Made by a program: the position numbers and the translations under genes
Notes under the pieces: generated by a model
Told to the model about the DNA's origin: nothing
The model's input: only the letters and a program-made list of their open reading frames with translations
Databases searched by the model: none
Assembly (NCBI RefSeq): GCF_015672735.1
Contig: NZ_JADABY010000014.1
Span: 124,001 to 188,000 of the forward strand
DNA: 64,000 nt
Reading direction: 5' to 3'
Source: Citrobacter sp. Res13-Sevr-PEB04-36
GTDB taxonomy: Bacteria; Pseudomonadota; Gammaproteobacteria; Enterobacterales; Enterobacteriaceae
Shown here: in pieces, positions 28,844-40,037 of the stretch
Layout of the letters: the number at the start of each line of letters is the position of its first letter
Position numbering within the stretch: position 1 is the first letter of the stretch

Positions 28844-29527
28844 CTACAAGGTTCGACACAGGCACCATACCTGGACAGTCGCCGCGCCGTTGCGTAAAAG
28901 TAGCTGCGCAATCTCCGCGACGGTACTTCCGGTAGTGACGACATCATCCACAACAACCATATGGAGTCCCTGTACCGGCAATTCAAGGCGAAACGCATTT
29001 TTCAGGTTGCGCTTGCGTAATCGGGCGCTGAGATGGTGCTGTGTGGCGGTGGGCCGAACCCGAGTGATGGCCTGGCTGTCCCAGTCGCAGCAAAGCCAGT
29101 GGGCTAATGGGCGACACAGTAAGTCGCTTTGGTTAAATCCTCTGCGCCAATGACGGCGTTGCCAGAGAGGAACGCTGATAAGGCGGTCCGGTCGGGGAAA
29201 CCCTCCGGTGCGGCGAGCCTGCAATACATCCAGCAACAGCAGGCGTGATAGTGCGGTGGCGATTTCACTGCGCCGGGAAAACTTGAGCTGCTGGATAAGC
29301 CCGCTCAGTGGTGGCACGTAGTCGCTGACTGCAATCAGTCGCTGCCATGGCGGTGGTTTTTGCAAGCAGCGTCCGCAGGGAATGTTGGGGTGGGCGGCGG
29401 GCAGCCCACACTGCGGGCACAGGCAGACATGATGCCGTGTCGCCCGCGTGCAGACGGAACACATTCCCCAATGTCCGAGCATCAACGGCATTCGGCATAG
29501 CCAGCACAATCCTGGTACTGTTAGCAT
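28844..29527 (-). CDS. gntX: GntX, ComF-like phosphoribosyltransferase-family protein
   Basis: A 227-residue ComF-family protein: N-terminal cysteine-rich zinc-finger-like part (LCWLCRMP, then CLCPQCGLP and CGRC) and a C-terminal PRTase fold with the PRPP-type motif VVVDDVVTTGSTVAEIA. The name comes from an old link to gluconate growth that may reflect polar effects on the Fe-S gene nfuA. The start at 29527 (MLTVPGLCW) has AAGGA just upstream and matches E. coli; an open frame extends 53 codons further upstream but is unlikely. Function is not established; ComF relatives act in DNA uptake. It diverges from bioH by 37 bases. Confidence 0.9.
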   Translation of the reverse strand: MLTVPGLCWLCRMPLMLGHWGMCSVCTRATRHHVCLCPQCGLPAAHPNIPCGRCLQKPPPWQRLIAVSDYVPPLSGLIQQLKFSRRSEIATALSRLLLLDVLQARRTGGFPRPDRLISVPLWQRRHWRRGFNQSDLLCRPLAHWLCCDWDSQAITRVRPTATQHHLSARLRKRNLKNAFRLELPVQGLHMVVVDDVVTTGSTVAEIAQLLLRNGAATVQVWCLCRTL

Positions 29528-29564
29528 AGGTTCATCCTTGTTGGTCAAAAGAGAACAGTAACTG

Positions 29565-30335
29565 ATGAATGACATCTGGTGGCAGACCCGTGGCTCGGGA
29601 AATTGCCATCTTGTGCTGCTGCACGGATGGGGACTGAATGCGGAAGTCTGGCATTGCATAAGTGAGGAATTGAGCTCGCATTTCACGCTGCACCTGGTCG
29701 ATTTACCGGGATTTGGGCGCAGTCAGGGTTTTGGTGCGATGCCGCTGGAAGAAATGACGGAGTGCGTTTTGCAACAGGCTCCGGAGAACGCCATCTGGCT
29801 GGGCTGGAGTTTGGGCGGGCTGGTGGCAAGCCAGGTAGCGTTAACCCATCCTGAGCGCGTTCAGGCGCTGGTTACCGTCGCCTCTTCGCCATGCTTTAGC
29901 GCGCGCGACGAGTGGCCGGGCATTAAGCCTGAAGTGCTGGCGGGCTTCCAGCAGCAGCTTAGCGAAGACTTCCAGCGGACGGTGGAACGTTTCCTGGCGC
30001 TGCAAACTATGGGTACGGAAACGGCGCGTCAGGATGCACGGGCGCTGAAGAAAACAGTGCTGGCGTTACCGATGCCGGATGTGGCAGTGCTGAATGGTGG
30101 GCTGGAGATCCTGAAAACGGTCGATTTGCGTGAATCGCTCAGTGCCCTGAATATGCCGTTCCTGCGTTTGTACGGCTATCTTGATGGGCTGGTGCCGCGT
30201 AAAGTGGTGCCGATGTTGGATGCACTGTGGCCGCAGAGTGAGTCGTTGGTATTTGCCAAAGCGGCACATGCGCCGTTCATTTCGCATCCTGCTGAGTTCT
30301 GCGCAGCGCTGGTGGCGTTGAAGCAGCAGATATAG
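29565..30335 (+). CDS. bioH: BioH, pimeloyl-ACP methyl ester carboxylesterase
   Basis: Alpha/beta hydrolase that removes the methyl group from pimeloyl-ACP methyl ester, closing the fatty-acid-like stage of biotin synthesis. The 256 residues equal E. coli BioH. The nucleophile Ser82 is in GWSLGG, Asp is in YGYLDGLVP (about 207) and His in AHAPFISHP (about 235). It lies far from the bio operon, as usual in enterobacteria. A REP-like palindrome separates it from the convergent Rpn gene. Confidence 0.97.
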   Translation: MNDIWWQTRGSGNCHLVLLHGWGLNAEVWHCISEELSSHFTLHLVDLPGFGRSQGFGAMPLEEMTECVLQQAPENAIWLGWSLGGLVASQVALTHPERVQALVTVASSPCFSARDEWPGIKPEVLAGFQQQLSEDFQRTVERFLALQTMGTETARQDARALKKTVLALPMPDVAVLNGGLEILKTVDLRESLSALNMPFLRLYGYLDGLVPRKVVPMLDALWPQSESLVFAKAAHAPFISHPAEFCAALVALKQQI

Positions 30336-30344
30336 CTCTGTTGG

Positions 30345-30374
30345 CTTGCCCGGTTACGCGACGCTAGCCGGGCC
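30345..30374. repeat. REP-like palindrome between bioH and the Rpn gene
   Basis: TTGCCCGGTTACGCG then ACGCTAGCCGGGC; lies between convergent stops and may end transcription from both sides. Confidence 0.6.
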
Positions 30375-30380
30375 AGGCGA

Positions 30381-30590
30381 TCAATGATCTTTCGCCGCCA
30401 GGTCTTCAGCCATCAGGCCGGTAATTCTGAGGATTGTCAGTTTGTCGATACCATCGGCCTGCATGGTTGCTGCAATACGTAATGCTTCCTCTCGCTTACC
30501 TTGTTGCAAGCCCGTTTGTAGCCCAGTTTGTAACCCTTCTTGTAACCCATTCCTGTGACCTTCCTGACGTAATCTTTCGGCGATCGTCAT
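30381..30590 (-). CDS. Putative RpnS, antitoxin from an internal start in rpnA
   Basis: In frame within the Rpn gene, an ATG at 30590 (Met244 of the long form) is preceded by CAAAAGGAAAGATTG, a strong Shine-Dalgarno with seven bases between AGGA and ATG. It would give a 69-residue peptide starting [13 protein letters not shown], made of the GLQx repeats and the C-terminal tail. Published work on E. coli Rpn genes describes exactly such separately translated C-terminal domains that block the full-length toxin. Expression here is inference from the ribosome site and the family. Confidence 0.6.
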   Translation of the reverse strand: MTIAERLRQEGHRNGLQEGLQTGLQTGLQQGKREEALRIAATMQADGIDKLTILRITGLMAEDLAAKDH

Positions 30591-31319
30591 CAATCTTTCC
30601 TTTTGCTGAGGTAAACGTTCGGCGACTTGTTGAATAAACTCAGTAAAATGTGTTGAGTCACCAGCCTGCACAAGGTAATTAAACAGTGCTTTCAACTGGT
30701 TGTCATTAGCGTGTCCTTTAACAAGCAGGGTGACCAGTTTCTCTACTAACCCCATTAAATCGCGTTTACGGATGTGCTTTTGGATCAGTTCCAGCAATGC
30801 CATGCGGCGATGCTGCATGATCTCGTCATCCGGTATTATCGTAATATCTACCAGTGGAAACGCCGTGGCATAAAGTTGTCTGGCTGCTTTCGGGTCGTCA
30901 AACTCGTCCAGCCAACACAGTGAGTAGGGATAGGGGCTGGTTGTGCCGTGGTAAAAAAGCATGGGTATAACCAGTGGAAGTTTCTTGTGCCCCGTATCCA
31001 GATGTCGCTGCATTACAGCAATGGCATAACGTATAAGCCGAAACGCCATATGGGCATCAGCGGTACTCTGATGTTCAATGATAGTGTAAATATAGCCATC
31101 ACCTTCGCGCGTTTTTAGCGACCACAGAACGTCGGAATAGTAGGCGCGCAAATCGTCTTCAATAAAGCTTCCCGATTCCAGCTTCAGTGTTTTCAGGTCG
31201 CAAATAGCACGTAAAGCGTCTGGTAGATGGAGTTGAAGAAAATCTTGCGCAGTAGCTGGGTGGTTCAAAAAAGTTTTGAAAATCGCGTCATGCGGCGTAG
31301 GTGTAGCGTCAGTATTCAT
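30381..31319 (-). CDS. rpnA: Rpn-family (YhgA-like) PD-(D/E)XK nuclease
   Basis: The 312-residue protein of the YhgA/transposase_31 family has a position and sequence fitting E. coli RpnA (YhgA). RpnA is a calcium- or magnesium-dependent DNA endonuclease that raises RecA-independent recombination; Rpn proteins have since been described as anti-phage toxins. Likely active-site residues are Asp63 in YYSDVLW and the pair Glu82/Gln84 in IIEHQST. The C-terminal end carries four tandem copies of a GLQx unit (about residues 258-274), then a helical tail. A strong internal start at Met244 is annotated separately. No partner gene is adjacent. The family is mobile and varies between strains. Confidence 0.88.
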   Translation of the reverse strand: MNTDATPTPHDAIFKTFLNHPATAQDFLQLHLPDALRAICDLKTLKLESGSFIEDDLRAYYSDVLWSLKTREGDGYIYTIIEHQSTADAHMAFRLIRYAIAVMQRHLDTGHKKLPLVIPMLFYHGTTSPYPYSLCWLDEFDDPKAARQLYATAFPLVDITIIPDDEIMQHRRMALLELIQKHIRKRDLMGLVEKLVTLLVKGHANDNQLKALFNYLVQAGDSTHFTEFIQQVAERLPQQKERLMTIAERLRQEGHRNGLQEGLQTGLQTGLQQGKREEALRIAATMQADGIDKLTILRITGLMAEDLAAKDH

Positions 31320-31470
31320 GGCGGTCCGTCACCTGAAGAACAAGATGACGAGACTCTACTTGTCAGAGCGATGGCGTGCATCCCCATATTCTTGACGATG
31401 CGTAGAGGGCCGGAGGATAAATCTAGTTTGCTGAAACAACGGTTTTTTTGCGGAACCTGGTACACAAAAC

Positions 31471-31501
31471 GCCGGATAGTGGCATGAATGCTTTATCCGG
31501 C
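31471..31501. repeat. REP-like palindrome between rpn and feoC
   Basis: GCCGGATA at 31471-31478 pairs with TATCCGGC at 31494-31501, just past the feoC stop. Bases 31320-31470 hold the upstream region of the Rpn gene and show no gene of their own. Confidence 0.7.
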
Positions 31502-31514
31502 ATATCGCAACAGA

Positions 31515-31751
31515 TTAGCGCAACGCCCACCACTCGCGCAGACAGGCTTTTCCTTCCGGGCAGCTCTTGCAGCTTCCAGAAAGACACCCGTCGGCATCTT
31601 CCTGAATACGTACGGCCTTACCCATCTTTTCTAACTGATTCAGCATGGCGTCAATCATTGGCTGCGGGGTATGCAGCGTATGGCTGATTTGTGTTGCCTC
31701 CATACGCCCCCGCAGAGCCAGTAAATCACGCACCTGGATAAGCGATGCCAT
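31515..31751 (-). CDS. feoC: FeoC, ferrous iron transport accessory protein
   Basis: Small winged-helix protein of the Feo system, 78 residues. Four cysteines ([15 protein letters not shown], near the C-terminus) bind iron or an oxygen-sensitive Fe-S cluster; in Salmonella FeoC protects FeoB from FtsH proteolysis. Two adjacent ATGs are possible; the second (31751) is chosen because it gives MASLIQVRD and lies a better distance from AGGGCGG. It follows feoB after 11 bases. Confidence 0.95.
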   Translation of the reverse strand: MASLIQVRDLLALRGRMEATQISHTLHTPQPMIDAMLNQLEKMGKAVRIQEDADGCLSGSCKSCPEGKACLREWWALR

Positions 31752-31762
31752 CATCTACCGCC

Positions 31763-34081
31763 CTAGTGGCAATCGCCGGTGGTGCTGGCACAGCAGGAAC
31801 TCGGCGTCTTATTGGTCGCCAGTAGTTCGATATCCACTCGACTGCGGGCGCGGCGCAGCATTCCCAGCAACACGATGTTAAACAGAATGACGGCTAAAAT
31901 GCACACCAGACTGTAGGTGGGGTGTTCTTTGTAGCTGACTGCCTGGTAAAACAGCGTTGACAGAGAGTAGGCGATATTCAGGCCCCACAGAATGGAGAAG
32001 CCCATCCAGCCGCGGCTGGATTCACGTGCGATGGCCCCCATCACTGAAATGCACGGTACATACAGCAGAACGAAAATCAGGTAGCTATATGCGGCGGCAG
32101 CGCTGCCGAACTTCGCACCCATCACGCCCATTGCGCCGGTTGCCATCTCACCGTCGCCTTTGCTGGCTTCGATAGGGTTAGCCAGCACGCTCAGGCTGAA
32201 GGTGTCTTTCAGACTTTGCCAGGTTTCACCCAGCGCACCTGCCAACTCGTCACCGAGGTTGAACTCGGCCGGGTTGAACTCTTCTTCCTGAATATTTTCA
32301 GCGGTATAGAGCGTATTCAGCGTACCGACAACCACTTCTTTTGCCATGGCCCCGGTGAACAGACCCACGGTGGCCTGCCAGTTATCTTCGTGTACGCCAA
32401 TCGGTTTGAAGATAGGGGTGATTACGCGACTGACGGACGCCAGCGCCGAGTCGTTGATGTTATCGACGATTTTTCCGCTCAGTGAGAAACTGTTAAACGC
32501 GCTGAGGAAAATACTGACGATGATGATGACTTTACCGGCGCGCAGGACAAAGCCTTTCAGGCGCTGCCAGGTCTGAATGACCAGGCTTTTAACGTGCGGT
32601 ACATGGTAAACCGGCAGCTCCATCACGAACGGTGTGGCTTCGCCACGCATAATGGTGTGCTTGAGCATCAGACCGGTCAGTACCGCCATGACGATACCCA
32701 GTACGTACAGTGAGAAGACGGCCAGCGCACCGTTCTGGCCAAAGAACGCCGCAGCAAACACGGCGAAAATCGCCAGACGCGCACCGCAGGACATAAACGG
32801 CGCCATCATGATGGTCATCAGACGTTCACGCGGTGCATCCAGCGTGCGTGCGCCCATCACGGAAGGGACGTTACAGCCGAAGCCGACAATTAGCGGGACA
32901 AACGATTTACCCGGTAATCCCAGTGCCTGCATCAAACGGTCCATCACAAACGCAGCACGCGCCATATAGCCGGAGTCTTCGAGGAACGAGAGGAACAGGT
33001 ACATCATGCCGATTTGCGGCACCAGCGGCAGCACGGTGTTAATCCCGCCGCCAAGACCCTGCGCCAGGAAGATGGTTAGCCAGTCCGGGAAATGCAGGGT
33101 GTAGCCAATCCACTGAATACCATGGATAAAGAGTGCCACGGAACCGACGTCAAACAGCGGCTGCAGCGCGCCACCGATGTTAATGGCGAGCAGGAACATC
33201 AGGTACATCACGAACAGAAATACTGGCAGGCCGAGGAAGCGATTAAGTACGACCTTATCGACCGCGGTGGTGAAGCGGCTTGGCTCTGCGGTCAGGGTGT
33301 TGCTGACGGTATCGCAGATGGCGGCAATGCACTGGTAACGTGCATCAGCAATATGCAGCGCCGGATCGTCCATTGTTTCACTCAGGCGAGTCAGCGCGGC
33401 ATCCAGATTTTGTGCCGCATCACCCGCGTAGGCGCGGCTGTAGATATCGCCTTCCAGCATCTGCAGACCGAGCCAGCGACGTTGTTGCTGCGGCATCTCT
33501 TTGGCCATCGCGTCAGCCAGAGACTCGGCTTCACGCAGCAGCGGTTGGGCATAATGTACCAGCTCGACGGTGTCGTTTTCTTTGTAGCGATCGATAGCCA
33601 GCTTCAGTGCTTCAATCCCGCGACCGCGGGTTGAGACCAGCGGCACCACCGGGCAGCCCAGACGAGCGGAAAGGGCATCGATATCAATCCGGATTTGCTG
33701 TTTCTCAGCAATGTCCAGCATGTTCAGCGCGACGATGCAGGGGATGCCCAACTCAAGCAGTTGCAGCGTCAGGTAGAGGTTACGCTCGAGGTTTGAGGCA
33801 TCAACCACGTTGATCAGCAGGTCAGCGTCGCCGCTTAAGATATAGTGACAGGCAATTTGCTCATCGAGAGAAGTCTGCGATGAGATGGTCGTCAAAGAAT
33901 AGGTGCCGGGTAAATCCACCAGCGTAACCTGATGGTCAGTCGTTGAGAAATGACCTTCTTTGCGCTCAACGGTAACGCCAGCCCAGTTACCCACACGCTG
34001 ACGCGCGCCGGTAAGCTGATTGAATAATGTTGTCTTGCCGGAATTAGGATTACCAATTAAACCAATGGTTAGTTTTTTCAT
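31763..34081 (-). CDS. feoB: FeoB, ferrous iron transporter
   Basis: Inner-membrane Fe(II) importer with an N-terminal G protein, 772 residues. The GTPase motifs are G1 GNPNSGKTT (residues 10-18), G3 DLPGTYSL and G4 ALNMLDIAEK. A helical spacer follows, then two Gate segments with conserved cysteines (VGFGCNVPSVMGARTL and FVLLYVPCISVMG) among about ten membrane helices. It is the middle gene of feoABC, 18 bases after feoA, and is the likely route for anaerobic iron supply. Confidence 0.98.
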   Translation of the reverse strand: MKKLTIGLIGNPNSGKTTLFNQLTGARQRVGNWAGVTVERKEGHFSTTDHQVTLVDLPGTYSLTTISSQTSLDEQIACHYILSGDADLLINVVDASNLERNLYLTLQLLELGIPCIVALNMLDIAEKQQIRIDIDALSARLGCPVVPLVSTRGRGIEALKLAIDRYKENDTVELVHYAQPLLREAESLADAMAKEMPQQQRRWLGLQMLEGDIYSRAYAGDAAQNLDAALTRLSETMDDPALHIADARYQCIAAICDTVSNTLTAEPSRFTTAVDKVVLNRFLGLPVFLFVMYLMFLLAINIGGALQPLFDVGSVALFIHGIQWIGYTLHFPDWLTIFLAQGLGGGINTVLPLVPQIGMMYLFLSFLEDSGYMARAAFVMDRLMQALGLPGKSFVPLIVGFGCNVPSVMGARTLDAPRERLMTIMMAPFMSCGARLAIFAVFAAAFFGQNGALAVFSLYVLGIVMAVLTGLMLKHTIMRGEATPFVMELPVYHVPHVKSLVIQTWQRLKGFVLRAGKVIIIVSIFLSAFNSFSLSGKIVDNINDSALASVSRVITPIFKPIGVHEDNWQATVGLFTGAMAKEVVVGTLNTLYTAENIQEEEFNPAEFNLGDELAGALGETWQSLKDTFSLSVLANPIEASKGDGEMATGAMGVMGAKFGSAAAAYSYLIFVLLYVPCISVMGAIARESSRGWMGFSILWGLNIAYSLSTLFYQAVSYKEHPTYSLVCILAVILFNIVLLGMLRRARSRVDIELLATNKTPSSCCASTTGDCH

Positions 34082-34099
34082 TTTTATAGACTCACTGTA

Positions 34100-34333
<234 letters not shown>

Positions 34334-34462
34334 CTACTTATATCTCGCTAACTGGATGATTACCTCATGGGGCGACAAGGCGGCATGAGACCAGATGATT
34401 AGCCAACGAAGGAAAGAGTAAATAATCAACAAAACAATGATAATGAGAATGGTTTCTATCAT
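34334..34462 (-). CDS. Possible 42-residue membrane peptide in the feo leader
   Basis: An open frame from ATG 34462 to TAG, six bases before the feoA ATG, would give a peptide with one strongly hydrophobic segment (IETILIIIVLLIIYSFLRWL) and a charged end. No good Shine-Dalgarno is visible, and part of the hydrophobic run comes from the Fur box, which happens to encode Ile, Leu and Val. It may be fortuitous or a leader peptide coupled to feoA. I do not recognise it. Confidence 0.25.
   Translation of the reverse strand: MIETILIIIVLLIIYSFLRWLIIWSHAALSPHEVIIQLARYK
34439..34460 (-). promoter_or_regulatory. Fur box of the feo promoter
   Basis: GATAATGAGAATGGTTTCTATC matched by eye to the Fur consensus (GATAATGATAATCATTATC). 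It lies just downstream of the FNR site, so iron-bound Fur would block feoABC transcription. Confidence 0.75.
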
Positions 34463-34514
34463 CAATACATTAAATGTGACGGAATGTAGGATTGGATAAT
34501 AATTTGAGTCAATT

Positions 34515-34528
34515 TTGATATGGCTCAA
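34515..34528 (-). promoter_or_regulatory. FNR box of the feo promoter
   Basis: Minus strand TTGAGCCATATCAA fits the FNR consensus TTGAT-N4-ATCAA with one mismatch. A class II start would fall near 34480, before feoA; FNR is a known anaerobic activator of feo. Confidence 0.75.
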
Positions 34529-34657
34529 CATTTATTCAGGTCTGACACGAATGATTAGAGGGCGAAACTATTGGAATTTATTAATGTTTAATTAAGGTTT
34601 CAGCTGTTAATAAAGTGATAAATATATTGTATTGGGAAGCGGTAAATATAATAAATA

Positions 34658-34747
34658 TGCCGGATTGTGACGCTCGCGCGTCTTGTCCGGCCTATAAATT
34701 AATTGCGACAACCAGGCCGGACAAGGTGTTTACACCGCCATCCGGCA
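34658..34747. repeat. BIME: two REP elements between feo and tex
   Basis: REP palindromes at about 34658-34694 (TGCCGGATTGTGACGC then GTCTTGTCCGGCCTA) and 34713-34747 (AGGCCGGACAAGG then CGCCATCCGGCA), just past the tex stop. The rest of 34529-34657 is A/T-rich with no gene seen. Confidence 0.85.
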
Positions 34748-34758
34748 CACGATCTACA

Positions 34759-37092
34759 CTAGCGTTTTTTACCCATTGCCGCCGCTAATGCATCCATCAT
34801 CGCGCTGTTACCGGCTGACTGCGCTTCACGGCCGCGCGGTTTCGCGGCTTTCGGCGCCGGGCGGTTACCCGGCGCGCGTTCGTTACTGCCGCCGCTGCGA
34901 CGAGTATTGGTTTCACCCGGCTGTTCGTCCAGACGCATGGTCAGGGCGATACGCTTACGTGGCAGATCAACTTCCAGCACTTTTACCTTCACGATGTCGC
35001 CCGCTTTCACCACGGTGTGTGGATCTTCGACGAACTTGTTCGACAACGAGGAGATGTGCACCAGACCGTCCTGGTGAACGCCGATATCGACAAACGCGCC
35101 GAAGTTAGTGACGTTGGTGACCGCGCCTTCCAGAATCATCCCCGGCAGCAGATCGTTCATGGTTTCTACACCGTCAGCAAACTGTGCGGTTTTGAACTCA
35201 GGACGCGGGTCACGACCCGGTTTTTCCAGCTCTTTGATGATGTCGGTTACGGTCGGCACCCCGAAGCGCTCGTCGGTAAAGTCGGCTGCTTTCAGGTTAC
35301 GCAATTCGGTGCTGTTGCCCATCAGGTCGCGCAGCGACTGCTCGGTGGCGGCCAGAATGCGTTCCACTATCGGATAGGCTTCCGGGTGAACGGTTGAGGC
35401 ATCCAGCGGGTTATCGCCGTGGTTAATGCGCAGGAAGCCCGCGCATTGCTCAAAGGCTTTGGGCCCCAGACGGCTGACTTTTAGTAACTGCTGACGGTTC
35501 TGGAACTGACCGTTCTCATCACGCCAGGCAACAATATTCTGCGCCATCATGCGGGTTAAACCGGCTACGCGAGTCAACAGCGGAACGGAGGCGGTATTCA
35601 GATCAACGCCGACGGCGTTTACGCAGTCCTCGACTACCGCATCCAGTTTACGGGCAAGCTGGGTCTGGCTAACGTCGTGCTGGTACTGGCCGACACCGAT
35701 CGATTTCGGGTCGATTTTCACCAGTTCTGCCAGCGGATCCTGCAGACGGCGGGCAATAGAGACCGCGCCACGCAGTGAAACGTCGAGATCCGGGAACTCC
35801 AGCGCCGCCAGTTCAGAAGCAGAGTACACGGAGGCCCCGGCTTCGCTGACAATTACTTTTTGTGCGGTGACTTTCGGGAACTGTTTCTGCACGTCGAGGA
35901 AGAAGCGTTCGGTCTCACGCGATGCGGTACCGTTGCCAATCGCCACCAGCTCAACGTTGTATTTTTCGCACAGCGCGGCCACCGCAACGGCGGCTTTGGC
36001 TGCCTGCCCGGTATGCGGATAAATGGTGTCGGTTGCGACCAGCTTGCCGGTCCCGTCAACAACCGCGACCTTCACACCGGTACGCAGGCCAGGATCGAGA
36101 CCCATGGTGGCGCTCAGCCCGGCCGGGGCGGCCATCAGCAGGTCGTGCAGGTTGCGGGCAAAGACGTTAATGGCCTCATCTTCCGCACGTTCGCGCACGG
36201 TGCCCATCAGTTCGGTTTCGAGGTGCATCAGCACCTTGATGCGCCATGTCCAACTGACAACGCCTTTACGCCAGCTGTCCGCCGGTGCGTTGTTCAGACG
36301 CAGACCCAGATGATCGCGAATTATCTGCTCGCCGTGACTCTCTTTTGGCGGCTCATCGAACTGTGGATCGGCATTCAGAGAAAGCTGCAGTACGCCTTCG
36401 TTACGCCCACGGAACATCGCCAGCGCACGGTGAGAAGGAACAGTGGAAATAGGTTCGTGGTGATCGAAGTAATCGCGGAATTTGGCACCTTCCTCTTCTT
36501 TCCCGCTCACTACGATGGAAACCAGATGGGCGTTCTTCCACAGGTAATCACGGACTTTTGCCAGCAGCGCGGCGTCTTCGGCAAAACGCTCCATCAGAAT
36601 GTAGCGCGCGCCGTCGAGAGCGGCTTTGGTATCCGCCACGCCGTTTTCGGCATTGAGGTATTTGGCTGCTTCGGTTTCCGGGTCGTGAGAGGGATCGTTC
36701 CACAGCAGGTCGGCCAGCGGCTCAAGACCCGCTTCAATGGCGATTTGCCCACGGGTGCGGCGTTTAGGTTTGTACGGCAGGTAGAGGTCTTCGAGTTCGG
36801 TCTTACTTAACGTGCCGTTGATCGCTTTCGCCAGATCGTCGGTCAGTTTGCCTTGCTCGCCGATAGATTTGAGGATCGCCTGACGGCGGTCTTCCAGTTC
36901 CCGCAGATATCCCAGACGGGTCTCCAGATTACGCAACTGCGTGTCATCCAGACCGCCGGTGATTTCCTTACGATAACGTGCGATAAACGGCACGGTGTTC
37001 CCTTCATCAAGCAGGCGAACGGCAGCTTCTACCTGTTCAGCACGAGCCTGAATTTCACCTGCGATAATGCGGCAGAAAGAATCATTCATCAT
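34759..37092 (-). CDS. yhgF: Tex (YhgF), RNA-binding transcription accessory protein
   Basis: Conserved nucleic-acid-binding protein of 777 residues. In order: the Tex N-terminal helical domain ([17 protein letters not shown]), a YqgF/RNase H-like domain with [17 protein letters not shown], helix-hairpin-helix repeats ([17 protein letters not shown]), an S1 RNA-binding domain ([19 protein letters not shown], about 650-720), and a basic low-complexity tail. Exact function is unsettled; it affects transcription and toxin expression in other bacteria. MMNDSF at 37092 is chosen by E. coli homology though the ribosome site is weak. The tail has a few residues more than E. coli. Confidence 0.93.
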   Translation of the reverse strand: MMNDSFCRIIAGEIQARAEQVEAAVRLLDEGNTVPFIARYRKEITGGLDDTQLRNLETRLGYLRELEDRRQAILKSIGEQGKLTDDLAKAINGTLSKTELEDLYLPYKPKRRTRGQIAIEAGLEPLADLLWNDPSHDPETEAAKYLNAENGVADTKAALDGARYILMERFAEDAALLAKVRDYLWKNAHLVSIVVSGKEEEGAKFRDYFDHHEPISTVPSHRALAMFRGRNEGVLQLSLNADPQFDEPPKESHGEQIIRDHLGLRLNNAPADSWRKGVVSWTWRIKVLMHLETELMGTVRERAEDEAINVFARNLHDLLMAAPAGLSATMGLDPGLRTGVKVAVVDGTGKLVATDTIYPHTGQAAKAAVAVAALCEKYNVELVAIGNGTASRETERFFLDVQKQFPKVTAQKVIVSEAGASVYSASELAALEFPDLDVSLRGAVSIARRLQDPLAELVKIDPKSIGVGQYQHDVSQTQLARKLDAVVEDCVNAVGVDLNTASVPLLTRVAGLTRMMAQNIVAWRDENGQFQNRQQLLKVSRLGPKAFEQCAGFLRINHGDNPLDASTVHPEAYPIVERILAATEQSLRDLMGNSTELRNLKAADFTDERFGVPTVTDIIKELEKPGRDPRPEFKTAQFADGVETMNDLLPGMILEGAVTNVTNFGAFVDIGVHQDGLVHISSLSNKFVEDPHTVVKAGDIVKVKVLEVDLPRKRIALTMRLDEQPGETNTRRSGGSNERAPGNRPAPKAAKPRGREAQSAGNSAMMDALAAAMGKKR

Positions 37093-37188
37093 GGATAGCT
37101 TCGTCTTTAGGATAAAAATCAGGGGATAGTTATACGGATTGACTGGCAAAAATGCCAGTCATCAGCAGGGGCTTCGGATTGTTCCGTC

Positions 37189-37662
37189 TTATTTAACGTA
37201 CTCAATCTCATTCACGTACCAACTTGCTTCCCCGGCAGGGGTGTTCACTACCGCGAGATCGCCGACCTCTTTTTTGAGAAGAGCGCGCGCCATCGGTGAG
37301 TCGATAGAGATGTAATCCTTACGACCAAAGATTTCATCGTAGCCGACAATGCGAAATTTGCGGATATCGCCGTCATCATTTTCAATCTCGACCCATGCGC
37401 CAAAGAACACTTTGCCTTCTTGCTGCGGGGAGTAATCGACAATTTTCAGATTCTCCATGCACTTGGTCAAATAACGGACGCGTCTGTCGATCTCGCGCAG
37501 GCGTTTTTTATTATACTGGTAGTCAGCGTTTTCACTGCGGTCACCCAGACTGGCAGCCCAGGTCACTTTCTTGGTGACTTCCGGGCGCTCTTCACGCCAG
37601 AGGTAATTCAGCTCTTGTTTGAGTTTTTCATACCCTTCACGGGTTATCAGGGGCGTTTTCAT
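37189..37662 (-). CDS. greB: GreB, transcript cleavage factor
   Basis: Enters the secondary channel of RNA polymerase and stimulates cleavage of backtracked RNA. The 157 residues have the N-terminal coiled coil with the acidic tip SLGDRSENADYQ (Asp41, Glu44) and a C-terminal FKBP-like domain ending SWYVNEIEYVK. It is one residue shorter than E. coli, lacking the final proline. It diverges from ompR; 226 bases lie between the starts. Confidence 0.97.
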   Translation of the reverse strand: MKTPLITREGYEKLKQELNYLWREERPEVTKKVTWAASLGDRSENADYQYNKKRLREIDRRVRYLTKCMENLKIVDYSPQQEGKVFFGAWVEIENDDGDIRKFRIVGYDEIFGRKDYISIDSPMARALLKKEVGDLAVVNTPAGEASWYVNEIEYVK

Positions 37663-37683
37663 CTTATTGTTTTACCTTGATTC

Positions 37684-37699
37684 TGTGATGATGAGCACA
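37684..37699. promoter_or_regulatory. CRP-like site between greB and ompR
   Basis: TGTGA-TGATGA-GCACA, one mismatch from the CRP half-site pair TGTGA-N6-TCACA, 21 bases upstream of the greB start. CRP has been reported to act on the ompB promoter region. The rest of the gap holds the ompR promoter, A/T-rich, with no other site I would name. Confidence 0.45.
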
Positions 37700-37888
37700 A
37701 TTAGTATTACGTGAGCATATCAACAGAATAAATAATGTATTACGAGAAACATTGTATACTTAAGCTGCTGTTTAATATGCTTTGTAACAATTTAGCCTGG
37801 AATTTATACCAGAATTTGCTGGTTACTCAGGTGAGCTTTCTTAAGAATACACACTTACAATTGTTGCGAACCTTTGGGAGTAATAACA

Positions 37889-39957
<2,069 letters not shown>

Positions 39958-39960
39958 AAA

Positions 39961-39984
39961 AGGGAGGCTTTCGCCTCCCTTTTC
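39961..39984. terminator. Bidirectional terminator between envZ and pckA
   Basis: AGGGAGGC-TTT-CGCCTCCCT with A-run before and T-run after. It is followed by a REP-like palindrome at about 39998-40027 (CCTGATGACGC then CGCTTATCAGG) before the pckA stop. Confidence 0.88.
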
Positions 39985-40037
39985 ATCTCTTTAACAGCCT
40001 GATGACGCTACGCTTATCAGGCCTACGAGTCTACTTA

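Noticed and set aside
35860-36810. Antisense open frame (316 codons) inside tex
   Set aside because: Shadow of a conserved gene; no ribosome site and no recognisable protein features.
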